The notes beneath the pieces are model-generated. The model made no database searches. It was not told the DNA's origin and saw nothing but the letters and a program-made list of their open reading frames with translations. 64,000 bases of DNA, taken from positions 1-64,000 of the forward strand of contig CAXIVS010000254.1 in NCBI GenBank assembly GCA_964035775.1. Reading direction: 5' to 3'. Position 1 is the stretch's first letter, and every line of letters starts with the position of its first letter. Below, piece after piece: positions 1 through 14,306 of this stretch. Source of the stretch: Osedax frankpressi. Taxonomy: Eukaryota; Annelida; Polychaeta; Sabellida; Siboglinidae. A program made the position numbers and the translations under genes.

Positions 1-3000
1 AGTTATTTAATTTATAGTTATTTAAGTTATAGTTATTTAAGTTATAGATATTTAATTTATAGTTATTTAAGTTATAGTTAATTAAGTTATCGTTAGTTAA
101 GTTATAGTTATTTAAGTTATAGTTATTAAATTATAGTTATTTAAGTTATAGTTATTTAATTTATAGTTTTTTCATTTATGGTTATTTAAGTTATAGTTAT
201 TTAAGTTATAGTTATTTAAGTTATAGTTATTTAAGTTATAGTTATTTAAGTTATAGTTATTTAAGTTATAGTTATTTAATTTATAGTTATTTAATTTATA
301 GTTATTTAATTTATAGTTATTATAGTTATTTAAATTATAGTTATTTAAGTTATAGTTATTTAAGTTATAGTTATTTAAGTTATAGTTATTTAAGTTATAG
401 TTATTTAAGTTATAGTTATTTAAGTTATAGTTATTTAAGTTATAGTTATTTAAGTTATAGTTATTTAAGTTATAGTTATTTAAGTTATAGTTATTTAAGT
501 TATAATTATTTAAATTATAGTTATATAAGTTATAGTTAATTAAGTTATCGTTATTTAAGTTATAGTTATTTAAGTTATAGTTATTTAAGTTATAGTTATT
601 TAAGTTATAGTTATATAATTTATAGTTAATTAAGTTATCGTTAGTTAAGTTATAGTTATTTAAGTTATAGTTATTTAAGTTAAAGTTATTTAATTAATAG
701 TTATTTAAGTTATAGTTATTTAAGTTATAGTTATTTAAGTTATAGTTATTTAAGTTATAGTTATTTAAGTTATAGTTATTTAAGTTATAGTTATTTAATT
801 AATAGTTATTTAAGTTATAGTTATTTAAGTTATAGTTATTTAAGTTATAGTTATTTCAGTTATAGTTATTTAAGTTATAGTTATTTAATTTATAGTTTTT
901 TCATTTATGGTTATTTAAGTTATAGTTATTTAAGTTATAGTTATTTAAGTTATAGTTATTTAAGTTATAGTTATTTAATTAATAGTTATTTAAGTTATAG
1001 TTATTTAAGTTATAGTTATTTAAGTTATAGTTATTTAAGTTATAGTTATTTAAGTTATAGTTATTTAAGTTATAGTTATTTAATTTATAGTTATTTAATT
1101 TATAGTTATTTAAGTTATAGTTATTTAAGTTATAGTTATTTAAGTTATAGTTATTTAAGTTATAGTTATTTAATTAATAGTAATTTAAGTTATAGTTATT
1201 TAAGTTTAGTTATTTAATTTATAGTTATTTAAGTTATAGTTAATTAAGTTATCGTTAGTTAAGTTATAGTGATTTAAGTTATAGTTATTAAATTATAGTT
1301 ATTTAAGTTATAGTTATTTAATTTATAGTTTTTTCATTAATGGTTATTTAAGTTATAGTTATGTAAGTTATAGTTATTTAAGTTATAGTTATTTAAGTTA
1401 TAGTTATTTAAGTTATAGTTATTTAATTAATAGTTATTTAAGTTATAGTTATTTAAGTTATAGTTATTTAAGTTATAGTTATTTAAGTTATAGTTATTTA
1501 AGTTATAGTTATTTAATTTATAGTTATTTAATTTATAGTTATTTAAGTTATAGTTATTTAAGTTATAGTTATTTAAGTTATAGTTATTTAAGTTATAGTT
1601 ATTTAATTAATAGTAATTTAAGTTATAGTAATTTAAGTTTAGTTATTTAATTTATAGTTATTTAAGTTATAGTTAATTAAGTTATCATTAGTTAAGTTAT
1701 AGTTATTTAAGTTATAGTTATTAAATTATAGTTATTTAAGTTATAGTTATTTAATTTATAGTTTTTTCATTTATGGTTATTTAAGTTATAGTTATTTAAG
1801 TTATAGTTATTTAAGTTATAGTTATTTAATTAATAGTTATTTAAGTTATAGTTATTTAAGTTATAGTTATTTAAGTTATAGTTATTTAAATTATAGTTAT
1901 TTAAGTTATAGTTATTTAATTTATAGTTATTTAAGTTATAGTTATTTAAGTTATAGTTATTTAAGTTATAGTTATTTAAGTTATAGTTATTTAAGTTATA
2001 GTTATTTAAGTTATAGTTATTTAAGTTATAGTTATTTAAGTTATAGTTATTTAATTAATAGTTATTTAAGTTATAGTTATTTAAGTTATAGTTATTTAAG
2101 TTATAGTTATTTAAGTTATAGTTATTTAAGTTATAGTTATTTAAGTTATAGTTATTTAAGTTATAGTTATTTAATTTATAGTTAATTAAGTTATCGTTAG
2201 TTAAGTTATAGTTATTTAAGTTATAGTTATTTAAGTTAAAGTTATTTAATTAATAGTTATTTAAGTTATAGTTATTTAAGTTATAGTTATTTAAGTTATA
2301 GTTATTTAAGTTATAGTTATTTAAGTTATAGTTATTTAAGTTATAGTTATTTAATTAATAGTTATTTAATTAATAGTAATTTAAGTTATAGTTATTTAAG
2401 TTATAGTTATTTAAGTTATAGTTATTTAAGTTATAGTTATTTAAGTTATAGTTATTTAATTAATAGTTATTTAAGTTATAGTTATTTAAGTTATAGTTAT
2501 TTAAGTTATAGTTATTTAAGTTATAGTTATTTAAGTTATAGTTATTTAATTTATAGTTATTTAAGTTATAGTTATTTAAGTTATAGTTATTTAAGTTATA
2601 GTTATTTAAGTTATAGTTATTTAATTAATAGTTATTTAAGTTATAGTTATTTAAGTTATAGTTATTTAAGTTATAGTTATTTAAGTTATAGTTATTTAAG
2701 TTATAGTTATTTAAGTTATAGTTATTTAAGTTATAGTTATTTAAGTTATAGTTATTTAATTAATAGTTATTTAAGTTATAGTTATTTAAGTTATAGTTAT
2801 TTAAGTTATAGTTATTTAAGTTATAGTTATTTAAGTTATAGTTATTTAAGTTATAGTTATTTAATTTATAGTTATTTAATTTATAGTTATTTAAGTTATA
2901 GTTATTTAAGTTATAGTTATTTAAGTTATAGTTATTTAAGTTATAGTTATTTAATTAATAGTAATTTAAGTTATAGTTATTTAAGTTTAGTTATTTAATT

Positions 3001-4748
3001 TATAGTTATTTAAGTTATAGTTAATTAAGTTATCGTTAGTTAAGTTATAGTTATTTAAGTTATAGTTATTAAATTATAGTTATTTAAGTTATAGTTATTT
3101 AATTTATAGTTTTTTCATTAATGGTTATTTAAGTTATAGTTATGTAAGTTATAGTTATTTAAGTTATAGTTATTTAAGTTATAGTTATTTAAGTTATAGT
3201 TATTTAATTAATAGTTATTTAAGTTATAGTTATTTAAGTTATAGTTATTTAAGTTATAGTTATTTAAGTTATAGTTATTTAAGTTATAGTTATTTAATTT
3301 ATAGTTATTTAATTTATAGTTATTTAAGTTATAGTTATTTAAGTTATAGTTATTTAAGTTATAGTTATTTAAGTTATAGTTATTTAAGTTATAGTTATTT
3401 AATTAATAGTAATTTAAGTTATAGTAATTTAAGTTTAGTTATTTAATTTATAGTTATTTAAGTTATAGTTAATTAAGTTATCATTAGTTAAGTTATAGTT
3501 ATTTAAGTTATAGTTATTAAATTATAGTTATTTAAGTTATAGTTATTTAATTTATAGTTTTTTCATTTATGGTTATTTAAGTTATAGTTATTTAAGTTAT
3601 AGTTATTTAAGTTATAGTTATTTAATTAATAGTTATTTAAGTTATAGTTATTTAAGTTATAGTTATTTAAGTTATAGTTATTTAAATTATAGTTATTTAA
3701 GTTATAGTTATTTAATTTATAGTTATTTAAGTTATAGTTATTTAAGTTATAGTTATTTAAGTTATAGTTATTTAAGTTATAGTTATTTAAGTTATAGTTA
3801 TTTAAGTTATAGTTATTTAAGTTATAGTTATTTAAGTTATAGTTATTTAATTAATAGTTATTTAAGTTATAGTTATTTAAGTTATAGTTATTTAAGTTAT
3901 AGTTATTTAAGTTATAGTTATTTAAGTTATAGTTATTTAAGTTATAGTTATTTAAGTTATAGTTATTTAAGTTATAGTTATTTAAATTATAGTTATTTAA
4001 GTTATAGTTATTTAATTTATAGTTATTTAAGTTATAGTTATTTAAGTTATAGTTATTTAAGTTATAGTTATTTAAGTTATAGTTATTTAAGTTATAGTTA
4101 TTTAATTTATAGTTATTTAATTTATAGTTATTTAAGTTATAGTTATTTAAGTTATAGTTATTTAAGTTATAGTTATTTAAGTTATAGTTATTTAATTAAT
4201 AGTAATTTAAGTTATAGTAATTTAAGTTTAGTTATTTAATTTATAGTTATTTAAGTTATAGTTAATTAAGTTATCATTAGTTAAGTTATAGTTATTTAAG
4301 TTATAGTTATTAAATTATAGTTATTTAAGTTATAGTTATTTAATTTATAGTTTTTTCATTTATGGTTATTTAAGTTATAGTTATTTAAGTTATAGTTATT
4401 TAAGTTATAGTTATTTAATTAATAGTTATTTAAGTTATAGTTATTTAAGTTATAGTTATTTAAGTTATAGTTATTTAAATTATAGTTATTTAAGTTATAG
4501 TTATTTAATTTATAGTTATTTAAGTTATAGTTATTTAAGTTATAGTTATTTAAGTTATAGTTATTTAAGTTATAGTTATTTAAGTTATAGTTATTTAAGT
4601 TATAGTTATTTAAGTTATAGTTATTTAAGTTATAGTTATTTAATTAATAGTTATTTAAGTTATAGTTATTTAAGTTATAGTTATTTAAGTTATAGTTATT
4701 TAAGTTATAGTTATTTAAGTTATAGTTATTTAAGTTATAGTTATTTAA
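1..4748 (+). repeat. Left zone: short higher-order units with 1.8-kb and 0.79-kb duplications
   Basis: The window opens inside the 3' half of a J module, whose last monomer AGATATTTAATTTAT is at 46-60. F spacing is irregular: 729, 433, 433, 1348, 448, 793. Roughly 960-2170 recurs at 2750-3960: F 1327 and 3108 share the CATTAAT ending, and both are followed by a shared TATGTAAG change (1360 region and 3141 region), an offset of 1781 that becomes 1796 after one extra monomer. Roughly 3290-3970 recurs at 4085-4763 with offset 793. The first 0.9 kb resembles 5457-6365 at offset 5456-5471. No gene-like sequence is present. Confidence 0.85.
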
Positions 4749-4749
4749 G

Positions 4750-7100
4750 TTATAGTTATTTAATTTATAGTTAATTAAGTTATCGTTAGTTAAGTTATAG
4801 TTATTTAAGTTATAGTTATTTAAGTTAAAGTTATTTAATTAATAGTTATTTAAGTTATAGTTATTTAAGTTATAGTTATTTAAGTTATAGTTATTTAAGT
4901 TATAGTTATTTAAGTTATAGTTATTTAAGTTATAGTTATTTAATTAATAGTTATTTAAGTTATAGTTATTTAAGTTATAGTTATTTAAGTTATAGTTATT
5001 TCAGTTATAGTTATTTAAGTTATAGTTATTTAATTTATAGTTTTTTCATTTATGGTTATTTAAGTTATAGTTATTTAAGTTATAGTTATTTAAGTTATAG
5101 TTATTTAATTAATAGTTATTTAAGTTATAGTTATTTAAGTTATAGTTATTTAAGTTATAGTTATTTAAATTATAGTTATTTAAGTTATAGTTATTTAATT
5201 TATAGTTATTTAAGTTATAGTTATTTAAGTTATAGTTATTTAAGTTATAGTTATTTAAGTTATAGTTAATTAAGTTATCGTTAGTTAAGTTATAGTTATT
5301 TAAGTTATAGTTATTAAATTATAGTTATTTAAGTTATAGTTATTTAATTTATAGTTTTTTCATTTATGGTTATTATATTATAGTTATATAAATTATAGAT
5401 ATTTAAGTTATAGTTATTTAAGTTATATTTATTTAAGTTATAGTTATTTAAGTTATAGTTATTTAATTTATAGTTATTTAAGTTATAGTTATTTAAGTTA
5501 TAGATATTTAATTTATAGTTATTTAAGTTATAGTTAATTAAGTTATCGTTAGTTAAGTTATAGTTATTTAAGTTATAGTTATTAAATTATAGTTATTTAA
5601 GTTATAGTTATTTAATTTATAGTTTTTTCATTTATGGTTATTTAAGTTATAGTTATTTAAGTTATAGTTATTTAAGTTATAGTTATTTAAGTTATAGTTA
5701 TTTAAGTTATAGTTATTTAAGTTATAGTTATTTAATTTATAGTTATTTAATTTATAGTTATTTAATTTATAGTTATTATAGTTATTTAAATTATAGTTAT
5801 TTAAGTTATAGTTATTTAAGTTATAGTTATTTAAGTTATAGTTATTTAAGTTATAGTTATTTAAGTTATAGTTATTTAAGTTATAGTTATTTAAGTTATA
5901 GTTATTTAAGTTATAGTTATTTAAGTTATAGTTATTTAAGTTATAGTTATTTAAGTTATAGTTATTTAAGTTATAATTATTTAAATTATAGTTATATAAG
6001 TTATAGTTAATTAAGTTATCGTTATTTAAGTTATAGTTATTTAAGTTATAGTTATTTAAGTTATAGTTATTTAAGTTATAGTTATTTAATTTATAGTTAA
6101 TTAAGTTATCGTTAGTTAAGTTATAGTTATTTAAGTTATAGTTATTTAAGTTAAAGTTATTTAATTAATAGTTATTTAAGTTATAGTTATTTAAGTTATA
6201 GTTATTTAAGTTATAGTTATTTAAGTTATAGTTATTTAAGTTATAGTTATTTAAGTTATAGTTATTTAATTAATAGTTATTTAAGTTATAGTTATTTAAG
6301 TTATAGTTATTTAAGTTATAGTTATTTCAGTTATAGTTATTTAAGTTATAGTTATTTAATTTATAGTTTTTTCATTTATGGTTATTTAAGTTATAGTTAT
6401 TTAAGTTATAGTTATTTAAGTTATAGTTATTTAATTAATAGTTATTTAAGTTATAGTTATTTAAGTTATAGTTATTTAAGTTATAGTTATTTAAATTATA
6501 GTTATTTAAGTTATAGTTATTTAATTTATAGTTATTTAAGTTATAGTTATTTAAGTTATAGTTATTTAAGTTATAGTTATTTAAGTTATAGTTAATTAAG
6601 TTATCGTTAGTTAAGTTATAGTTATTTAAGTTATAGTTATTAAATTATAGTTATTTAAGTTATAGTTATTTAATTTATAGTTTTTTCATTTATGGTTATT
6701 ATATTATAGTTATATAAATTATAGATATTTAAGTTATAGTTATTTAAGTTATATTTATTTAAGTTATAGTTATTTAAGTTATAGTTATTTAATTTATAGT
6801 TATTTAAGTTATAGTTATTTAAGTTATAGATATTTAATTTATAGTTATTTAAGTTATAGTTAATTAAGTTATCGTTAGTTAAGTTATAGTTATTTAAGTT
6901 ATAGTTATTAAATTATAGTTATTTAAGTTATAGTTATTTAATTTATAGTGTTTTCATTTATGGTTATTTAAGTTATAGTTATTTAAGTTATAGTTATTTA
7001 AGTTATAGTTATTTAAGTTATAGTTATTTAAGTTATAGTTATTTAAGTTATAGTTATTTAATTTATAGTTATTTAATTTATAGTTATTTAATTTATAGTT
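4750..7100 (+). repeat. 1326-bp tandem duplication
   Basis: F monomers at 5039, 5353 and 5621 recur at 6365, 6679 and 6947, all at exactly 1326 bp. The D-pair CpG at 4784 recurs at 6110 and the J module at 5397 recurs at 6723, at the same offset. Each copy also carries the rare monomers AGTTATTTAAGTTAA and AGTTATTTCAGTTAT at matching places. Copy 1 is about 4750-6075 and copy 2 starts directly after it. Beyond F 6947 the copies separate because the number of A monomers before the next K module differs. F 6947 has a private TG change (GTGTTTTC) absent from 5621. Confidence 0.9.
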
Positions 7101-8940
7101 ATTATAGTTATTTAAATTATAGTTATTTAAGTTATAGTTATTTAAGTTATAGTTATTTAAGTTATAGTTATTTAAGTTATAGTTATTTAAGTTATAGTTA
7201 TTTAAGTTATAGTTATTTAAGTTATAGTTATTTAAGTTATAGTTATTTAAGTTATAATTATTTAAATTATAGTTATATAAGTTATAGTTAATTAAGTTAT
7301 CGTTATTTAAGTTATAGTTATTTAAGTTATAGTTATTTAAATTTTAGTTATATAAGTTATAGTTATTGAATTTATAGTTATTTAATTTATAGTTATTTAA
7401 GTTATAGTTATTTAAGTTATAGTTATTTAAGTTATAGTTATTTAAGTTATAGTTATTTAAGTTATAGTTATTTAAGTTATAGTTATTTAAGTTATAGTTA
7501 TTTAATTAATAGTTATTTAAGTTATAGTTATTTAAGTTATAGTTATTTAAGTTATAGTTATTTAAGTTATAGTTATTAAAGTTATAGTTATTTAAGTTAT
7601 ATGTATTTAATTAATAGTTATTTAAGTTATAGTTATTTAAGTTATAGTTATTTAAGTTATAGTTATTTAAGTTATAGTTATTTAAGTTATAGTTATTTAA
7701 TTTATAGTTATTTAATTTATAGTTATTTAAGTTATAGTTATTTAAGTTATAGTTATTTAAGTTATAGTTATTTAAGTTATAGTTATTTAATTAATAGTAA
7801 TTTAAGTTATAGTAATTTAAGTTTAGTTATTTAATTTATAGTTATTTAAGTTATAGTTAATTAAGTTATCGTTAGTTAAGTTATAGTTATTTAAGTTATA
7901 GTTATTAAATTATAGTTATTTAAGTTATAGTTATTTAATTTATAGTTTTTTCATTTATGGTTATTTAAGTTATAGTTATTTAAGTTATAGTTATTTAAGT
8001 TATAGTTATTTAAGTTATAGTTATTTAAGTTATAGTTATTTAAGTTATAGTTATTTAATTTATAGTTATTTAATTTATAGTTATTTAATTTATAGTTATT
8101 ATAGTTATTTAAATTATAGTTATTTAAGTTATAGTTATTTAAGTTATAGTTATTTAAGTTATAGTTATTTAAGTTATAGTTATTTAAGTTATAGTTATTT
8201 AAGTTATAGTTATTTAAGTTATAGTTATTTAAGTTATAGTTATTTAAGTTATAATTATTTAAATTATAGTTATATAAGTTATAGTTAATTAAGTTATCGT
8301 TATTTAAGTTATAGTTATTTAAGTTATAGTTATTTAAATTTTAGTTATATAAGTTATAGTTATTGAATTTATAGTTATTTAATTTATAGTTATTTAAGTT
8401 ATAGTTATTTAAGTTATAGTTATTTAAGTTATAGTTATTTAAGTTATAGTTATTTAAGTTATAGTTATTTAAGTTATAGTTATTTAAGTTATAGTTATTT
8501 AAGTTATAGTTATTTAAGTTATAGTTATTTAATTAATAGTTATTTAAGTTATAGTTATTTAAGTTATAGTTATTTAAGTTATAGTTATTTAAGTTATAGT
8601 TATTAAAGTTATAGTTATTTAAGTTATAGTTATTTAATTAATAGTTATTTAAGTTATAGTTATTTAAGTTATAGTTATTTAAGTTATAGTTATTTAAGTT
8701 ATAGTTATTTAAGTTATAGTTATTTAATTTATAGTTATTTAATTTATAGTTATTTAAGTTATAGTTATTTAAGTTATAGTTATTTAAGTTATAGTTATTT
8801 AAGTTATAGTAATTTAAGTTTAGTTATTTAATTTATAGTTATTTAAGTTATAGTTAATTAAGTTATCGTTAGTTAATTTATAGTTATTTAAGTTATAGTT
8901 ATTAAATTATAGTTATTTAAGTTATATTTATTTAATTTAT
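6947..8940 (+). repeat. 997-bp tandem duplication
   Basis: F monomers at 6947, 7944 and 8941 are spaced 997 bp twice. Each unit reads F, six A, three B, a truncated monomer tail, an A run, K, a TTAAATTTTAG/TATTGAATTT pair, B, A run, C, A run with one AGTTATTAAAGTTAT (7571 and 8598), C, BB, A run, H, D, E, F. The second unit has gained two A monomers before the AGTTATTAAAGTTAT marker and lost C plus one H monomer near 8805, so the equal total length partly hides compensating changes. An ATG made by a single change occurs only in the first unit, at 7601. Confidence 0.88.
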
Positions 8941-11900
8941 AGTTTTTTCATTTATGGTTATTTAAGTTATAGTTATTTAAGTTATAGTTATTTAAGTTAT
9001 AGTTATTTAAGTTATAGTTATTATATAATATTTATTTAAGTTATAGTTATTTAAGATATATTTATTTAATTTATAGTTATTATATTATAATTATTTAAGT
9101 TTTAGTTATTTAAGTTATAGTTATTATATTATAGCTATTTAAGTGATATTTATTTAAGTTATAGTTATTTAATTAATAGTTATTTAATTTATAGTTATTT
9201 AAGTTATAGTTATTTAAGTTATAGTTATTAAATTATATTTATTTAAATTATAGTTATTTAATTTATAGTTATTTAATTTATAGTTATTTAATTTATAGTT
9301 ATTTAATTTATAGTTATTTAATTTATAGTTATTTAATTTATAGTTATTTAATTTATAGTTATTTAATTTATAGTTATTTAATTTATAGTTATTTAATTTA
9401 TAGTTATTTAATTTATAGTTATTTAATTTATAGTTATTTAATTTATAGTTATTTAATTTATAGTTATTTAATTTATAGTTATTATAGTTATTTAAATTAT
9501 AGTTATTTAAGTTATAGTTATTTAAGTTATAGTTATTTAAGTTATAGTTATTTAAGTTATAGTTATTTAAGTTATAGTTATTTAAGTTATAGTTATTTAA
9601 GTTATACTTATTTAATTATAGTTATTTAAGTTATAGTTATTTAATTTATAGTTTTTTCATTTATGGTTATTTAAGTTATAGTTATTTAAGTTATAGTTAT
9701 TTAAGTTATAGTTATTTAATTAATAGTTATTTAAGTTATAGTTATTTAAGTTATAGTTATTTAAGTTATAGTTATTTAAATTATAGTTATTTAAGTTATA
9801 GTTATTTAATTTATAGTTATTTAAGTTATAGTTATTTAAGTTATAGTTATTTAATTAATAGTTATTTAAGTTATAGTTATTTAAGTTATAGTTATTTAAG
9901 TTATAGTTATTTAAATTATAGTTATTTAAGTTATAGTTATTTAATTTATAGTTATTTAAGTTATAGTTATTTAAGTTATAGTTATTTAAGTTATAGTTAT
10001 TTAAGTTATAGTTATTTAAGTTATAGTTATTTAAGTTATAGTTATTTAAGTTATAGTTATTTAAGTTATAGTTATTTAATTAATAGTTATTTAAGTTATA
10101 GTTATTTAAGTTATAGTTATTTAAGTTATAGTTATTTAAGTTATAGTTATTTAAGTTATAGTTATTTAAGTTATAGTTATTTAATTTATAGTTAATTAAG
10201 TTATCGTTAGTTAAGTTATAGTTATTTAAGTTATAGTTATTAAATTATAGTTATTTAAGTTATAGTTATTTAATTTATAGTTTTTTCATTTATGGTTATT
10301 ATATTATAGTTATATAAATTATAGTTATTTAAGTTATAGTTATTTAAGTTATAGTTATTTAATTTATAGTTTTTTCATTTATGGTTATTTAAGTTATAGT
10401 TATTTAAGTTATAGTTATTTAAGTTATAGTTATTTAATTAATAGTTATTTAAGTTATAGTTATTTAAGTTATAGTTATTTAAGTTATAGTTATTTAAATT
10501 ATAGTTATTTAAGTTATAGTTATTTAATTTATAGTTATTTAAGTTATAGTTATTTAAGTTATAGTTATTTAAGTTATAGTTATTTAAGTTATAGTTAATT
10601 AAGTTATCGTTAGTTAAGTTATAGTTATTTAAGTTATAGTTATTAAATTATAGTTATTTAAGTTATAGTTATTTAATTTATAGTTTTTTCATTTATGGTT
10701 ATTATATTATAGTTATATAAATTATAGATATTTAAGTTATAGTTATTTAAGTTATATTTATTTAAGTTATAGTTATTTAAGTTATAGTTATTTAATTTAT
10801 AGTTATTTAAGTTATAGTTATTTAAGTTATAGATATTTAATTTATAGTTATTTAATTTATAGTTATTTAAGTTATAGTTATTTAAGTTATAGTTATTTAA
10901 GTTATAGTTATTTAAGTTATAGTTATTTAATTAATAGTAATTTAAGTTATAGTAATTTAAGTTTAGTTATTTAATTTATAGTTATTTAAGTTATAGTTAA
11001 TTAAGTTATCGTTAGTTAAGTTATAGTTATTTAAGTTATAGTTATTAAATTATAGTTATTTAAGTTATAGTTATTTAATTTATAGTTTTTTCATTTATGG
11101 TTATTTAAGTTATAGTTATTTAAGTTATAGTTATTTAAGTTATAGTTATTTAAGTTATAGTTATTTAAGTTATAGTTATTTAAGTTATAGTTATTTAATT
11201 TATAGTTATTTAATTTATAGTTATTTAATTTATAGTTATTATAGTTATTTAAATTATAGTTATTTAAGTTATAGTTATTTAAGTTATAGTTATTTAAGTT
11301 ATAGTTATTTAAGTTATAGTTATTTAAGTTATAGTTATTTAAGTTATAGTTATTTAAGTTATAGTTATTTAAGTTATAGTTATTTAAGTTATAATTATTT
11401 AAATTATAGTTATATAAGTTATAGTTAATTAAGTTATCGTTATTTAAGTTATAGTTATTTAAGTTATAGTTATTTAAGTTATAGTTATTTAAATTTTAGT
11501 TATATAAGTTATAGTTATTGAATTTATAGTTATTTAATTTATAGTTATTTAAGTTATAGTTATTTAAGTTATAGTTATTTAAGTTATAGTTATTTAAGTT
11601 ATAGTTATTTAAGTTATAGTTATTTAAGTTATAGTTATTTAAGTTATAGTTATTTAATTAATAGTTATTTAAGTTATAGTTATTTAAGTTATAGTTATTT
11701 AAGTTATAGTTATTTAAGTTATAGTTATTAAAGTTATAGTTATTTAAGTTATAGTTATTTAATTAATAGTTATTTAAGTTATAGTTATTTAAGTTATAGT
11801 TATTTAAGTTATAGTTATTTAAGTTATAGTTATTTAAGTTATAGTTATTTAATTTATAGTTATTTAATTTATAGTTATTTAAGTTATAGTTATTTAAGTT

Positions 11901-12095
11901 ATAGTTATTTAAGTTATAGTTATTTAAGTTATAGTTATTTAATTAATAGTAATTTAAGTTATAGTAATTTAAGTTTAGTTATTTAATTTATAGTTATTTA
12001 AGTTATAGTTAATTAAGTTATCGTTAGTTAATTTATAGTTATTTAAGTTATAGTTATTAAATTATAGTTATTTAAGTTATATTTATTTAATTTAT
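8941..12095 (+). repeat. Higher-order zone linking I, G, J and K modules
   Basis: After F 8941 and three A the first I module starts (9016-9500). A variant monomer AGTTATACTTATTTAATTAT-like break lies near 9601, then F monomers follow at 9650, 10279, 10368, 10682 and 11084. The 10279/10368 pair is only 89 bp apart, reading F-G-A-A-B-F. The stretch 10368-12156 recurs at 18190-20008: F offsets 7822, 7822, 7822 and then 7837. J is at 10726-10845 and K at 11393-11452. The zone ends at F 12096, from which the next I unit starts. Confidence 0.85.
9016..9500 (+). repeat. I module 1 (15 B copies, early subfamily)
   Basis: The 236-bp core (9016-9251) has 16 monomers: 14-bp AGTTATTATATAAT, then variants with ATTTATTT, AAGATAT, AATTATTT, AGCTATTTAAGTGAT and others, four of them 14 bp. 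The core begins with a perfect 12-bp palindrome TATTATATAATA (9019-9030). A pure B run of 15 copies follows (9252-9476), then a tail of a 9-bp truncated monomer and AGTTATTTAAATTAT. The last core monomer reads AAATTAT, the early-subfamily state. Confidence 0.93.
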
Positions 12096-12155
12096 AGTTT
12101 TTTCATTTATGGTTATTTAAGTTATAGTTATTTAAGTTATAGTTATTTAAGTTAT

Positions 12156-12670
12156 AGTTATTATATAATATTTATTTAAGTTATAGTTATTTAAGATATA
12201 TTTATTTAATTTATAGTTATTATATTATAATTATTTAAGTTTTAGTTATTTAAGTTATAGTTATTATATTATAGCTATTTAAGTGATATTTATTTAAGTT
12301 ATAGTTATTTAATTAATAGTTATTTAATTTATAGTTATTTAAGTTATAGTTATTTAAGTTATAGTTATTAAATTATATTTATTTAAATTATAGTTATTTA
12401 ATTTATAGTTATTTAATTTATAGTTATTTAATTTATAGTTATTTAATTTATAGTTATTTAATTTATAGTTATTTAATTTATAGTTATTTAATTTATAGTT
12501 ATTTAATTTATAGTTATTTAATTTATAGTTATTTAATTTATAGTTATTTAATTTATAGTTATTTAATTTATAGTTATTTAATTTATAGTTATTTAATTTA
12601 TAGTTATTTAATTTATAGTTATTTAATTTATAGTTATTTAATTTATAGTTATTATAGTTATTTAAATTAT
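12156..12670 (+). repeat. I module 2 (17 B copies, early subfamily)
   Basis: Core 12156-12391, B run 12392-12646 (17 copies), tail to 12670. The core starts 60 bp after F 12096, one A monomer closer than in the next three units. Last core monomer AAATTAT. Confidence 0.93.
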
Positions 12671-13791
12671 AGTTATTTAAGTTATAGTTATTTAAGTTAT
12701 AGTTATTTAAGTTATAGTTATTTAAGTTATAGTTATTTAAGTTATAGTTATTTAAGTTATAGTTATTTAAGTTATAGTTATTTAATTTATAGTTATTTAA
12801 TTTATAGTTATTTAAGTTATAGTTATTTAAGTTATAGTTATTTAAGTTATAGTTATTTAAGTTATAGTTATTTAATTAATAGTAATTTAAGTTATAGTAA
12901 TTTAAGTTTAGTTATTTAATTTATAGTTATTTAAGTTATAGTTAATTAAGTTATCATTAGTTAAGTTATAGTTATTTAAGTTATAGTTATTAAATTATAG
13001 TTATTTAAGTTATAGTTATTTAATTTATAGTTTTTTCATTTATGGTTATTTAAGTTATAGTTATTTAAGTTATAGTTATTTAAGTTATAGTTATTTAATT
13101 AATAGTTATTTAAGTTATAGTTATTTAAGTTATAGTTATTTAAGTTATAGTTATTTAAATTATAGTTATTTAAGTTATAGTTATTTAATTTATAGTTATT
13201 TAAGTTATAGTTATTTAAGTTATAGTTATTTAAGTTATAGTTATTTAAGTTATAGTTATTTAAGTTATAGTTATTTAATTAATAGTTATTTAAGTTATAG
13301 TTATTTAAGTTATAGTTATTTAAGTTATAGTTATTTAAGTTATAGTTATTAAAGTTATAGTTATTTAAGTTATAGTTATTTAATTAATAGTTATTTAAGT
13401 TATAGTTATTTAAGTTATAGTTATTTAAGTTATAGTTATTTAAGTTATAGTTATTTAAGTTATAGTTATTTAATTTATAGTTATTTAATTTATAGTTATT
13501 TAAGTTATAGTTATTTAAGTTATAGTTATTTAAGTTATAGTTATTTAAGTTATAGTTATTTAATTAATAGTAATTTAAGTTATAGTAATTTAAGTTTAGT
13601 TATTTAATTTATAGTTATTTAAGTTATAGTTAATTAAGTTATCGTTAGTTAATTTATAGTTATTTAAGTTATAGTTATTAAATTATAGTTATTTAAGTTA
13701 TATTTATTTAATTTATAGTTTTTTCATTTATGGTTATTTAAGTTATAGTTATTTAAGTTATAGTTATTTAAGTTATAGTTATTTAAGTTAT

Positions 13792-14306
13792 AGTTATTAT
13801 ATAATATTTATTTAAGTTATAGTTATTTAAGATATATTTATTTAATTTATAGTTATTATATTATAATTATTTAAGTTTTAGTTATTTAAGTTATAGTTAT
13901 TATATTATAGCTATTTAAGTGATATTTATTTAAGTTATAGTTATTTAATTAATAGTTATTTAATTTATAGTTATTTAAGTTATAGTTATTTAAGTTATAG
14001 TTATTAAATTATATTTATTTAAATTATAGTTATTTAATTTATAGTTATTTAATTTATAGTTATTTAATTTATAGTTATTTAATTTATAGTTATTTAATTT
14101 ATAGTTATTTAATTTATAGTTATTTAATTTATAGTTATTTAATTTATAGTTATTTAATTTATAGTTATTTAATTTATAGTTATTTAATTTATAGTTATTT
14201 AATTTATAGTTATTTAATTTATAGTTATTTAATTTATAGTTATTTAATTTATAGTTATTTAATTTATAGTTATTTAATTTATAGTTATTATAGTTATTTA
14301 AATTAT
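13792..14306 (+). repeat. I module 3 (17 B copies, early subfamily)
   Basis: Core 13792-14027, B run 14028-14282 (17 copies), tail to 14306. It starts 75 bp after F 13717. Last core monomer AAATTAT. The unit downstream lacks its closing F because of a recombinant junction near 14,650. Confidence 0.93.

Noticed and set aside
7601-7834. 77-codon plus-strand ORF of SYLSY repeats
   Set aside because: The start ATG is a single private change in one monomer and the frame is open only because the repeat is 15 bp. There is no codon-usage signal and no domain, and the stop comes from the frame shift at the 14-bp H monomer.
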